NCBI GenBank assembly: GCA_011322575.1
Contig: DRMK01000297.1
Span: 1-17,298 of the forward strand
Length of the DNA: 17,298 nucleotides
Direction of reading: 5' to 3'
Origin: Gammaproteobacteria bacterium
GTDB lineage: Bacteria; Pseudomonadota; Gammaproteobacteria; Thiohalospirales; Thiohalospiraceae
The position numbers were made by a program, and so were the translations under genes. Positions 7,480 to 14,424 of this stretch are shown one piece after another (position 1 is the first letter of the stretch; each line of letters starts with the position of its first letter). The notes beneath the pieces are model-generated. The model had not been told where the DNA came from and did not search any database. It worked only from the letters and a program-made list of their open reading frames with translations.

Positions 7480-8673
7480 ATGACCCCTTCCGATGAGCGC
7501 TGGCTGCTGCCCGAGGGAATCGAGGAGCTGCTGCCTCCTCAGGCGGCGCGGATGGAGCGGCTGCGGCGCACCATTCTGGATCTCTATCATGGCTGGGGTT
7601 ATGAGCTGGTGCTGCCGCCCTTCATCGAGTATCTGGAGACGCTGCTCACCGGTACCGGCAACGATCTGGATCTGCAGACGTTCAAGCTGACCGACCAGCT
7701 CTCCGGGCGCATGATGGGAGTGCGTGCCGACATGACCCCCCAGGTGGCGCGCATCGATGCGTGCCACCTGCGACGGGAAACCCCCACCCGCCTGTGCTAT
7801 ATGGGCACCGTACTGCGCACCCGTCCGGCAGGGATCACCGGATCGCGCAGCCCGCTGCAGGTGGGAGTGGAGCTGTACGGTCATGATGGTGTCGCCAGCG
7901 ACGTGGAGGTGCTGCGCCTGATGGTGGAGACCATGGCCGTCAGCGGTATCGAGCGACTGCATCTCGATCTCGGTCACGTGGGAATCTTCCGGGCGCTGGC
8001 GCGGCAGGCGGATCTCGACGGGCGGCAGGAGTCCGCCCTGTTCGACGCCCTGCAGCGCAAGGCGCGTCCCGAGATAGAGTCGCTCCTCGGCCAGCTGGGG
8101 CTCCCCTCCGGGATCTCCCGGATGTTAACCTCGCTGGCCACCCTCAACGGCGGGGAGGAGATTCTCGATCAGGCGGAACGCACGTTGCAGGAGGGAACGA
8201 GCGAGCTCCACGCCGCTCTCACCAACCTGCGCGAGGTGGCCCGGCAGCTGCGCAGCCATCTGCCGGAACTGGCGCTCCATTTCGATCTGGCCGAGCTGCG
8301 CGGCTACCGGTATCACACCGGCGTGGTATTCGCCGTCTATGTCCCCGGCCACGGCCAGGCGGTGGCGCAGGGCGGGCGCTACGACGACATAGGGCGGGTG
8401 TTCGGGCGCTCCCGTCCGGCCACCGGGTTCAGCACCGACCTCAAGACGCTCGTCTCCCTCGCACCCGGGGAGGGCGAGCCTCGGCGGAAGGGTATTCTGG
8501 CTCCGGCCGGTACCTCTCCGGATCTGCTGCAGGCGGTGCGCGAGCTGCGGGGGCAAGGGGAGCGGGTGATCGAGCTGCTGCCCGGTCAGAGCGGGGATGC
8601 CGCGGCACTGGATTGCGACCGCCATCTCGTGCTGCGTGATGGCGGGTGGCAGGTCGAGTCCTTGAGCGGATAG
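7480..8673 (+). CDS. hisZ: ATP phosphoribosyltransferase regulatory subunit HisZ
   Basis: HisZ is a catalytically inactive histidyl-tRNA synthetase paralogue that assembles with short-form HisG to make the regulated first enzyme of histidine biosynthesis. The 397-residue protein has the class II synthetase fold. Visible pieces are LPEGIEELLPPQAARMERLR, YELVLPPFIEYLETLLTGTG, the motif-2-like region MGVRADMTPQVARIDA with LCYMGTVLRTRP, and the late motif GGRYDDIGRVFGRSRPATGFS. It is shorter than true HisRS and lacks the anticodon-binding domain. The ATG at 7480 has only a distant AAGGA. The hisZ-purA neighbourhood is typical of gammaproteobacteria with short HisG, so a hisG of that type is expected elsewhere in the genome. 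Confidence 0.95.
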   Translation: MTPSDERWLLPEGIEELLPPQAARMERLRRTILDLYHGWGYELVLPPFIEYLETLLTGTGNDLDLQTFKLTDQLSGRMMGVRADMTPQVARIDACHLRRETPTRLCYMGTVLRTRPAGITGSRSPLQVGVELYGHDGVASDVEVLRLMVETMAVSGIERLHLDLGHVGIFRALARQADLDGRQESALFDALQRKARPEIESLLGQLGLPSGISRMLTSLATLNGGEEILDQAERTLQEGTSELHAALTNLREVARQLRSHLPELALHFDLAELRGYRYHTGVVFAVYVPGHGQAVAQGGRYDDIGRVFGRSRPATGFSTDLKTLVSLAPGEGEPRRKGILAPAGTSPDLLQAVRELRGQGERVIELLPGQSGDAAALDCDRHLVLRDGGWQVESLSG

Positions 8674-8693
8674 AGGAGGCGGACAGCGGTTCC

Positions 8694-9986
8694 ATGGCCA
8701 GAAACGTAGTGGTAGTGGGTACCCAGTGGGGGGACGAGGGGAAGGGCAAGATAGTCGATCTGCTCACCGACAGGGTCGGCGCCGTGGTGCGTTTCCAGGG
8801 AGGGCACAATGCCGGCCACACTCTCGTTATCGAGGGTGACAAGACAGTGCTGCACCTGATCCCTTCGGGGATCCTGCGGGAAGATGTCCAGTGTCTGATC
8901 GGCAACGGTGTAGTGCTGTCGCCGGAGGCCCTGCTGGAGGAGCTGCGGATGCTGGAGCAGCGTGGCGTGCCGGCCCGCGAGCGGCTGCGCATCAGCGCCG
9001 CCTGTCCTTTGATTCTCCCCTGTCACGTGGTGCTGGATTTGGCCCGGGAGCGCGCCCGGGGAAACTCCGCCATCGGTACCACCGGGCGGGGAATCGGCCC
9101 TGCCTACGAGGACAAGGTGGCGCGCCGGGGACTGCGCCTGGAGGATCTGTTCCACCGCGAGCGCTTTGCCGCCAAGCTTGGGGAGCTGCTGGACTACCAC
9201 AACTTCGTGCTGCAGCGCTACTTCAAGGCGTCCAGCGTGGATTTCCAGCAGATCCTGGAGCAGATCCTGGAGCAGGCCGAGCAGCTGCGTCCGCTGGTGG
9301 CGGACGTGCCGGAACTGCTCGACGGGTTGCGCCGCCGCGGCATCAGCGTGCTGTTCGAGGGGGCGCAGGGAACCCTGCTGGACATAGATCATGGCACCTA
9401 CCCGTTCGTCACATCCTCCACCACCACCGCTTGCGGCGCGGGCAGCGGCAGCGGGGTGGGGCCCTGCGGCCTCGACTATGTTCTGGGGATCACCAAGGCC
9501 TACACCACCAGGGTGGGTTCGGGGCCGTTTCCGACCGAGCTGTTCGACGAGATGGGAGAGCATCTGGCGCGGCGGGGACACGAATTTGGTGCCACCACGG
9601 GACGGGCCAGGCGGACCGGTTGGTTCGATGCGGTGGCATTGCGCCGTGCCAGGCAGCTCAACAGCCTGACCGGGATCTGCATCACCAAGCTGGATGTTCT
9701 GGATGGCCTGGACGTGATCCGGATCTGCACCGGCTACCGGATCGACGGGGAGATCCGCACGACGCCGCCCGGAGGCGCGGACGGTTACGAGCTGTGCGAG
9801 CCGGTGTACGAGGAGCTGCCGGGCTGGAGGGAATCCACGGTGGGACTGAAGGAGTATGCCGCGCTGCCGGCCAACGCCCGCGCCTACCTGGAACGGATCC
9901 AGGAGCTGGTGGAGGTTCCCATCGACATAGTTTCCACCGGCCCGGAGCGCAGCGAGACCATCATCCTGCGGGATCTGTTCGGTTGA
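8694..9986 (+). CDS. purA: Adenylosuccinate synthetase PurA
   Basis: PurA makes adenylosuccinate from IMP and aspartate using GTP, the committed step to AMP. The start is taken as ATG 8694, giving MARNVVVVGTQWGDEGKGK, which matches the family N-terminus. A GTG 48 nt upstream would overlap hisZ and add unconserved residues. The 430-residue length is normal. The GTP/phosphate loop GDEGKGK is at 13-19 with catalytic Asp14. His42 lies in GGHNAGHT, and IMP-binding GTTGRGIGPAYEDK, EGAQGTLLDIDHGTYPFVTS and the late GRARRTGWFDAVALRRA are all present. AGGAGG (8674-8679) is 14 nt upstream, rather far. The gene follows hisZ by 20 nt and probably ends the miaA-purA block. Confidence 0.98.
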   Translation: MARNVVVVGTQWGDEGKGKIVDLLTDRVGAVVRFQGGHNAGHTLVIEGDKTVLHLIPSGILREDVQCLIGNGVVLSPEALLEELRMLEQRGVPARERLRISAACPLILPCHVVLDLARERARGNSAIGTTGRGIGPAYEDKVARRGLRLEDLFHRERFAAKLGELLDYHNFVLQRYFKASSVDFQQILEQILEQAEQLRPLVADVPELLDGLRRRGISVLFEGAQGTLLDIDHGTYPFVTSSTTTACGAGSGSGVGPCGLDYVLGITKAYTTRVGSGPFPTELFDEMGEHLARRGHEFGATTGRARRTGWFDAVALRRARQLNSLTGICITKLDVLDGLDVIRICTGYRIDGEIRTTPPGGADGYELCEPVYEELPGWRESTVGLKEYAALPANARAYLERIQELVEVPIDIVSTGPERSETIILRDLFG

Positions 9987-9988
9987 CG

Positions 9989-10003
9989 CCGGTTTGAAAC
10001 CGG
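9989..10003 (+). other. Short palindromic stem-loop after purA
   Basis: CCGGT-TTGAA-ACCGG starts two bases after the purA stop and forms a 5-bp GC-rich hairpin within a 15-base near-perfect palindrome. A T-containing stretch (GTTCTTCTC) comes only about 8 nt later, so it is at best a weak intrinsic terminator. No other feature besides a promoter is seen in the 238-nt gap to the DUF302 gene. Confidence 0.35.
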
Positions 10004-10136
10004 TACGCCCCGTTCTTCTCCAGCGACCACCTTCGGGTAAATTTCCCACCTGACAGCGGGTGAAGCGGCGCAGCGGCCAATCACCCCTGTCCACCCGCGC
10101 CGGAAAAGAACCGGACGGAGAAAGTTGGCACGGGCG

Positions 10137-10164
10137 GTGACGTCTTGCCCTCAGCTGGTAGAAT
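10137..10164 (+). promoter_or_regulatory. Putative promoter for DUF302-ttcA
   Basis: A -35-like GTGACG (10137-10142) lies 16 nt from TAGAAT (10159-10164). The -10 is extended by TG at 10156-10157. Initiation near 10171 would leave a leader of about 54 nt before the DUF302 ATG, containing its ribosome-binding site. Position and element quality fit a sigma-70 promoter separating this pair from purA. Confidence 0.45.
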
Positions 10165-10224
10165 CGGGGCCTGCGGCGTGCTACCGTCCATTTGTTGTTG
10201 GCAAACCAGAAGGAACAATCGACC

Positions 10225-10608
10225 ATGTACAGTTTTTCCAAACAGCTCTCCATCGGTTATCACGAAGCGCTGGAGAAGGTTGCCGAGGCGCTTCAGGCAG
10301 AGGGTTTTGGCATCATCACCGAGATCGACGTGCGCGAGACCATGAAGAAAAAGCTGGGGATCGACCGGCGGCCCTACAAGATCCTGGGCGCCTGCAATCC
10401 CGAGCTGGCCAACAGGGCGCTGGACGCGGATCCCGACATCGGTTTGCTGCTGCCATGCAACGTGGTGGTGCGGGAGGAGCAGGACGGCTCGGTCACGGTG
10501 GCGTTCATGGATCCGGTGGCGGTGCTCGAGCTGACCGGCAGGAGCGGGATCGAAACCCTCGCCGGGGAGGTGCGCGCCCGGCTGCAGCGGGTGCGGGACT
10601 CCCTGTGA
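10225..10608 (+). CDS. DUF302 domain protein
   Basis: This 127-residue protein is a single DUF302 domain. Family hallmarks are seen: an N-terminal YSFSKQLSIGYHEALEKVAE strand-helix, AEGFGIITEIDVRETMKKKLG, YKILGACNPELANRAL, and GLLLPCNVVVRE with a conserved Cys, then VAFMDPVAVL. The function of the family is not established; it is a small soluble alpha/beta fold, probably cytoplasmic, as no signal peptide is seen. The ATG at 10225 is preceded by AGAAGGA at about 10 nt. An in-frame TTG 33 nt upstream is less likely. Its stop overlaps the GTG of ttcA by 4 nt (GTGA), so the two are almost certainly co-translated, which hints at a role near tRNA thiolation or iron-sulfur handling. That link is inference from position only. 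Confidence 0.9.
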   Translation: MYSFSKQLSIGYHEALEKVAEALQAEGFGIITEIDVRETMKKKLGIDRRPYKILGACNPELANRALDADPDIGLLLPCNVVVREEQDGSVTVAFMDPVAVLELTGRSGIETLAGEVRARLQRVRDSL

Positions 10609-11444
10609 GCGCCGTGCGGGAGCCGTGCAGGAAGCGGCGCACCGATTTCAACAAGCTGCGCAAGCGCCTGCGCCGCCAGGTGGGGCAGGCTATCGAGGAT
10701 TTCAGCATGATCGGGGAGGGGGACCGGGTGATGGTCTGCCTCTCCGGCGGCAAGGACTCCTATACCATGCTGGATATCCTGTTGAGCCTGCAGCGCAGCG
10801 CGCCGGTACGCTTCGAACTGGTGGCGGTGAACCTGGATCAGAAGCAGCCGGGCTTTCCGGTCCATGTGCTGCCGGAGTACATGGCGAAGCTGGGCGTTCC
10901 CTTCCACGTCATAGAGCAGGATACTTACAGCGTGGTGAAACAGATCGTGCCGGAGGGCAAGACCATGTGCAGCCTCTGCTCCCGCCTGCGGCGCGGCTCA
11001 CTCTACACCTTTGCAGCGAAACACGGCATGACCAGAATAGCCCTGGGCCACCATCGGGACGACATGATCGAGACCCTGTTCCTCAACATGTTCCACGGCA
11101 GCCGCATGAAGGGCATGCCCCCCAAGCTGCGCACCGACGACGGCCGGCACATCGTCATCCGCCCGCTCGCCTACTGCAGCGAGCGGGACATCGAGGCCTA
11201 CGCCGCCGCGCGGGGGTTTCCCATCATTCCCTGCTCACTCTGCGGATCGCAGCAGAACTCGCAGCGCCAGGCCATCAAGCGGATGCTGCGGAGTTGGGAG
11301 AAGGAAGCGCCGGGGCGGCTGGAGAAGATCTTCCGCGCCATGCAGAATGTGGTTCCATCCCATCTGGCGGACCGGGAGCTGTTCGATTTCGGCAGCCTCT
11401 CTGCGCACCTGCCCGCAGATTGCGAGGTATCGACGGAAACATGA
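10605..11444 (+). CDS. ttcA: tRNA 2-thiocytidine(32) synthetase TtcA
   Basis: TtcA thiolates cytidine 32 in certain tRNAs, using ATP to activate the base and an iron-sulfur cluster to deliver sulfur. The protein is 279 residues if it begins at the GTG (10605) that overlaps the DUF302 stop; a second GTG at 10614 is possible. The PP-loop SGGKDS is at residues 47-52. Two CxxC pairs, Cys122/Cys125 (CSLCSRLRRG) and Cys210/Cys213 (CSLCGSQQN), supply cluster ligands. Other conserved parts are TRIALGHHRDDMIETLFLNM, FHGSRMKGMPPKL, and RPLAYCSERDIEAYA. It is somewhat shorter than the E. coli protein. A 98-nt gap to the next gene marks the end of this pair. Confidence 0.96.
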   Translation: MSAVREPCRKRRTDFNKLRKRLRRQVGQAIEDFSMIGEGDRVMVCLSGGKDSYTMLDILLSLQRSAPVRFELVAVNLDQKQPGFPVHVLPEYMAKLGVPFHVIEQDTYSVVKQIVPEGKTMCSLCSRLRRGSLYTFAAKHGMTRIALGHHRDDMIETLFLNMFHGSRMKGMPPKLRTDDGRHIVIRPLAYCSERDIEAYAAARGFPIIPCSLCGSQQNSQRQAIKRMLRSWEKEAPGRLEKIFRAMQNVVPSHLADRELFDFGSLSAHLPADCEVSTET

Positions 11445-11481
11445 ACCAGGGCGCATCTTTCGCCTGATTTTCTGGCTAAGC

Positions 11482-11498
11482 TTTCGGCTGAACCGAAA
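11482..11498 (+). other. Small stem-loop after ttcA
   Basis: TTTCGG-CTGAA-CCGAAA forms a perfect 6-bp stem with a 5-nt loop, 37 nt after the ttcA stop. No run of T follows, so its role as a terminator is doubtful. It lies in the leader of the protease gene if transcription reads through. Confidence 0.3.
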
Positions 11499-11542
11499 TT
11501 GGTGTCGAATGTCTCAACCAGTGAAGAGATGCAGGAGGTGTC

Positions 11543-12541
11543 ATGACCACGAATCTGCAACAGGTGCGCGCCGCCACCCGCGCGAACAGCGAGCTGCTGC
11601 TGCAAAAGCGCAACGTGCTGGCCACTGGAGTTGGCTACAAACGGGTGGCGGGGGAGCGTACCGAGAGGTTGTGCATCGTCTGTTCGGTTGCTCACAAAAT
11701 CCCGCTGGCGGAGCTGGAGTCTCGGGACCATATTCCCGCCGAACTGGACGGCCTGCCGACCGATGTGGTGGAGAGCGGGCCCATCAGGGCGCTGCAGTCC
11801 ACCACGGAGCGCTTCCGGCCCGCGCCGGGTGGCGTGAGCGTCGGGCACCGGGATATTACGGCGGGAACGCTGGGCTGCGTGGTACGGCGTGACGGGCAGC
11901 CCTATATCCTCTCCAACAACCATGTGCTGGCCAACAGCAACCAGGCCGGCATCGGCGATCCCATCCTGCAGCCAGCTCCCTACGACGGCGGTCGCCATCC
12001 GCAAGATCAGATTGCGGTGCTGTCCGACTTCGTGCCGCTGGAGTTTGAGGGCGGCAGCAGCTCCTGCGGGGTCGCCAATGGGCTGGTGGACGCCGCCAAC
12101 ACCCTGGCGGGCTGGTTTGGCAGCGATACCCGTCTGCAGGCGGTCACCACCCTTGCGCAGGCGAATCTGGTGGACGCGGCCATAGCCCGCCCCCTGGAGG
12201 ATGGCTATCTGGATCCAAAAATTCTGTATATCGGATCTATCGAGGGGGTTGCCGAGGGTGAGCTTGGCATGGCGGTCAAGAAGTGCGGCCGTACCACCGG
12301 CTTCACCGAAGGCGAGATCGAACAGATCGATGTGACCGTCAAGGTGCAGTACGGCGGGGGGCGTGTGGCCCTGTTCCGGGATCAGCTCATGGCCGGCGCC
12401 ATGAGCCAGGGAGGCGACAGCGGTTCGGCAGTGCTGGACAGTTCCAACCGCTTGATTGGGCTGCTGTTTGCGGGAAGCGACAACAGCACCATCATGAACC
12501 GCATCGGAAACGTGTTCTCCGCCCTGAATGTTACGCTATGA
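11543..12541 (+). CDS. Trypsin-fold serine protease, NAL1-like, with N-terminal 'IP-G-PTDV' domain
   Basis: This 332-residue protein has a chymotrypsin-type triad that can be read directly. His127 is in ILSNNHVLA, Asp211 in ANLVDAAIA and Ser293 in QGGDSGSAVL. The spacing and motifs resemble bacterial relatives of plant NAL1-type proteases. Residues about 24-80 form a separate N-terminal domain with the pattern ATGVGYK, then LCIVCSV, then HIPAELDGLPTDVVESG. There is no signal peptide or membrane segment, so it is probably cytoplasmic, unusual for this fold in Gram-negatives. The ATG at 11543 has a near-perfect Shine-Dalgarno (AGGAGGTG, 11533-11540). It overlaps the following lipoprotein gene by 4 nt (ATGA). 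Substrate and role are unknown. Proteolytic activity is likely but not certain. Confidence 0.82.
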   Translation: MTTNLQQVRAATRANSELLLQKRNVLATGVGYKRVAGERTERLCIVCSVAHKIPLAELESRDHIPAELDGLPTDVVESGPIRALQSTTERFRPAPGGVSVGHRDITAGTLGCVVRRDGQPYILSNNHVLANSNQAGIGDPILQPAPYDGGRHPQDQIAVLSDFVPLEFEGGSSSCGVANGLVDAANTLAGWFGSDTRLQAVTTLAQANLVDAAIARPLEDGYLDPKILYIGSIEGVAEGELGMAVKKCGRTTGFTEGEIEQIDVTVKVQYGGGRVALFRDQLMAGAMSQGGDSGSAVLDSSNRLIGLLFAGSDNSTIMNRIGNVFSALNVTL

Positions 12542-12825
12542 GGATGGTTCGGAGCGTTCTGTTGCTCGTGGTGATGCTGGGTAGTGCGGCGGTGGGAGCG
12601 TGTGGCGTGGAAGGCTCGATACAGCAGGTAAAGGAGCAGCATACGGCGGAGCTGATGACCCTTCCCGGTGTGGTATCGGTGGGGATCGGTCAGAACAGCA
12701 ATGGAGAGAAGGTCATCCTGGTAGGCATGGAGTCGGCCGACGCCGCAGCTCAATCGGCTGTTCCAGAGCGTATTGGAGGCTATCCGGTGGAGATACGGGT
12801 GGCAGGCAGGCCTGCAGCGCAGTGA
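12538..12825 (+). CDS. Small predicted lipoprotein sharing the protease's N-terminal domain pattern
   Basis: This 95-residue protein starts at an ATG overlapping the protease stop by 4 nt. A second ATG lies 6 nt on. The N-terminus is a lipoprotein-type signal: Arg-containing start, hydrophobic core (about 6-16) and lipobox V-G-A-C, with Cys22 as the predicted lipidated residue. The mature part, about residues 42-90, reads LPGVVSVGIGQ, then KVILVGME, then VPERIGGYPVEIRVAG. The order and key positions match the protease's N-terminal domain (TGVGYK, CIVCSV, IPAELDGLPTDVVESG). I infer common ancestry by eye; no family name is recognised. It could be an exported partner, decoy or inhibitor of the protease. 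The gene is real by overlap, composition and signal structure; the function is unknown. Confidence 0.75.
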   Translation: MRMVRSVLLLVVMLGSAAVGACGVEGSIQQVKEQHTAELMTLPGVVSVGIGQNSNGEKVILVGMESADAAAQSAVPERIGGYPVEIRVAGRPAAQ

Positions 12826-12897
12826 ATTGTGTTGGATTTGTAATAGTTCCGGTTCCCGCCTCGACAGCAGACTAAGCATATACTAATCATTTGAATC

Positions 12898-12921
12898 ATG
12901 CCCTGCCGGGGAGCAGGGTAT
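12898..12921 (+). other. Hairpin in the leader of the propeller gene
   Basis: CCCTGC (12901-12906) and GCAGGG (12913-12918) form a perfect stem around CGGGGA. The stem extends by a G-U and two A-U pairs to 9 bp (12898-12921). It is followed by the pyrimidine-rich CACTTTCCTCCT. It may terminate the protease-lipoprotein transcript weakly or structure the leader of the next gene. A TATACT (12879-12884) just upstream could be a -10, but no -35 at proper spacing is seen. Confidence 0.4.
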
Positions 12922-12960
12922 CACTTTCCTCCTAAGGGCCACCATACGGGAATTACGCCT

Positions 12961-14364
12961 ATGATTACCAAGCGGACCGCATCTCTTTTCGCGTTTTTTG
13001 TCCTGCTGCCTGTCGCCTTGTTTTCTGCGGCAGCCTCGGCAGCCAGCCACAGTTACAGTCAAGAGAAGCAGTTGCTGCCACAGGTCAGTGTGACAAACGG
13101 GTGGTTTGGTGATGCGTTGGCCATGGACGGAGATACGGCAGTGGTGGCGGCTCCTGGTGACGATTCCGGATGGGGGGCCGTGTATGTCTTCGAGCGGGAT
13201 GGTGACAACTGGAGGTTGAGCGCCAGATTGACCGTGCCGCAGAGTGGGTCGTCCCAGCCGTTGCGCGCCGTGGCTGTTAGTGGCGATACCATTGTGGTCG
13301 GCAGATCTACAGATAGCAATATAAAAGGGAATCACGCGGGTGCGGTGTATCTGTTCGAAAAGCCGGATGGAGGCTGGCGAAATATGACCGAAGCCACCAA
13401 AAAGCTGATGGCTGGAGACGGTGCTACCAATCGAACTTTTGGTACAGCTGTTTCCATCCATGGCGATACCCTGGTGGTAGGAGCTGCTGGACGCGGAAAC
13501 TCCTATCCCGGAGCAGCCTATGTATTCCAGAGTTCGGATACCGGCTGGCAACAGGTGGCCAAATTGACCGCATCCGACGGGGCGGACGGAGATCTGTTTG
13601 GCTTTTCTCTTGATATGGAAGGAGATCGTATAGTAGTCGGGGCCTATGGAAAGAATGATGATACCGGGGCTGCCTACCTGTTCACGAAGCCGGAGAGCGG
13701 ATGGGGAGATGCTGAAGAGAGCGCCAGATTGAGTGTTCAGCGTCTTTCCTCCGGGGATCAGTTCGGTTACGCGGTGGCTGTTTCGGCGAGCCATATCGCG
13801 GTTGGAGCCGACAGAGATGACGACAATGGCACAGATGCCGGGGCGGTTTATCTGTTCTCCGGAAGTAAATGGAGCTTGCAGGAAAAGGTCATCCCCGATG
13901 ACGGTTTCGATGATCAAGGGTTCGGCTATGCCGTGGACATTGCAGGAAATACTTTGTTGGTAGGGGCACTGCTGGACAATCACAACGGCTTCAAATCGGG
14001 CTCCGTATATCCCTTCCGCGTCTCCTGCGATTCGGTTGTTCCTCTTGAGGAGATTGGCGCTTTGGACGGGGCTGCAGAGGATCGCTTCGGCGGTGCGGTG
14101 GCGATATCCGGGAATCGCCTTCTGGTTGGAGCCTATACGAAAACTGTCAATGGAGAATCGTCCGCTGGTTCGGCATATATGTTTGTTGGAACGGCAGATG
14201 ACACAAGCGGCTCCGGCAGTCTCAATTGCGTTGGTAGCGATGACAATGACGGCAGCGACTCCAATGGTGCCGGTTCCGGCGGTGGCGGCGCTTGGCTGCT
14301 GCTCTCCCTGGCCTGGCTGTACCTCCCCCTGCGCTGGAGAAGCCGGCCGGCAGGTTCCGGCTGA
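12961..14364 (+). CDS. Secreted seven-bladed FG-GAP propeller protein with GlyGly-CTERM tail
   Basis: This 467-residue exported protein has a Sec signal peptide at about 1-28 (hydrophobic core then ASAAS, cleavage after Ala26-28). Seven repeats of about 55 residues begin near 49, 101, 160, 213, 268, 321 and 376. Each has FG-x-x-V/L, G-D/N-x-x-x-V-G-A and G-A-x-Y-x-F; the second lacks the FG. This predicts an integrin-alpha-like beta-propeller of the FG-GAP type. Asp/Gly-rich loops such as DRDDDNGTDAG could bind calcium. A Ser/Gly/Asp linker (about 412-439) leads to SGGGGAW, a hydrophobic helix and RWRSR, the GlyGly-CTERM signature cut by rhombosortase. ATG 12961 is preferred to ATG 12898, which precedes the signal peptide by 21 residues. 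Codon use looks less GC-rich than in neighbours. Ligand and role are unknown. Confidence 0.85.
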   Translation: MITKRTASLFAFFVLLPVALFSAAASAASHSYSQEKQLLPQVSVTNGWFGDALAMDGDTAVVAAPGDDSGWGAVYVFERDGDNWRLSARLTVPQSGSSQPLRAVAVSGDTIVVGRSTDSNIKGNHAGAVYLFEKPDGGWRNMTEATKKLMAGDGATNRTFGTAVSIHGDTLVVGAAGRGNSYPGAAYVFQSSDTGWQQVAKLTASDGADGDLFGFSLDMEGDRIVVGAYGKNDDTGAAYLFTKPESGWGDAEESARLSVQRLSSGDQFGYAVAVSASHIAVGADRDDDNGTDAGAVYLFSGSKWSLQEKVIPDDGFDDQGFGYAVDIAGNTLLVGALLDNHNGFKSGSVYPFRVSCDSVVPLEEIGALDGAAEDRFGGAVAISGNRLLVGAYTKTVNGESSAGSAYMFVGTADDTSGSGSLNCVGSDDNDGSDSNGAGSGGGGAWLLLSLAWLYLPLRWRSRPAGSG

Positions 14365-14388
14365 CAGTCACGCCTCATCCGGCGCGCA

Positions 14389-14417
14389 GTTACAAGCCAC
14401 GGCCGCCGTGGTATATT
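14389..14417 (+). promoter_or_regulatory. Putative dnaX promoter giving a leaderless mRNA
   Basis: GTTACA (14389-14394) is separated by exactly 17 nt from TATATT (14412-14417), and the -10 is extended by TG at 14409-14410. The expected start point, about 7 nt after the -10, falls at 14424-14425, the A of the dnaX ATG. No Shine-Dalgarno is visible before this ATG. Confidence 0.55.
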
Positions 14418-14424
14418 CGCCTCC

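Noticed and set aside
8646..8693. GTG start for purA inside hisZ
   Set aside because: The added 16 residues are unconserved. The family N-terminus begins at ATG 8694.
8586..10253. 555-residue minus-strand frame
   Set aside because: It is the antisense of purA and the DUF302 start in GC-rich DNA. The plus-strand genes are conserved and complete.
10125..10604. N-terminal extension of the ttcA frame by 160 residues
   Set aside because: The extension is the shifted frame of DUF302 and of the intergenic region. TtcA homology starts after 10605.
12898..12960. ATG 12898 as start of the propeller gene
   Set aside because: It would put 21 residues before a good signal peptide and lies in the hairpin without a ribosome-binding site.
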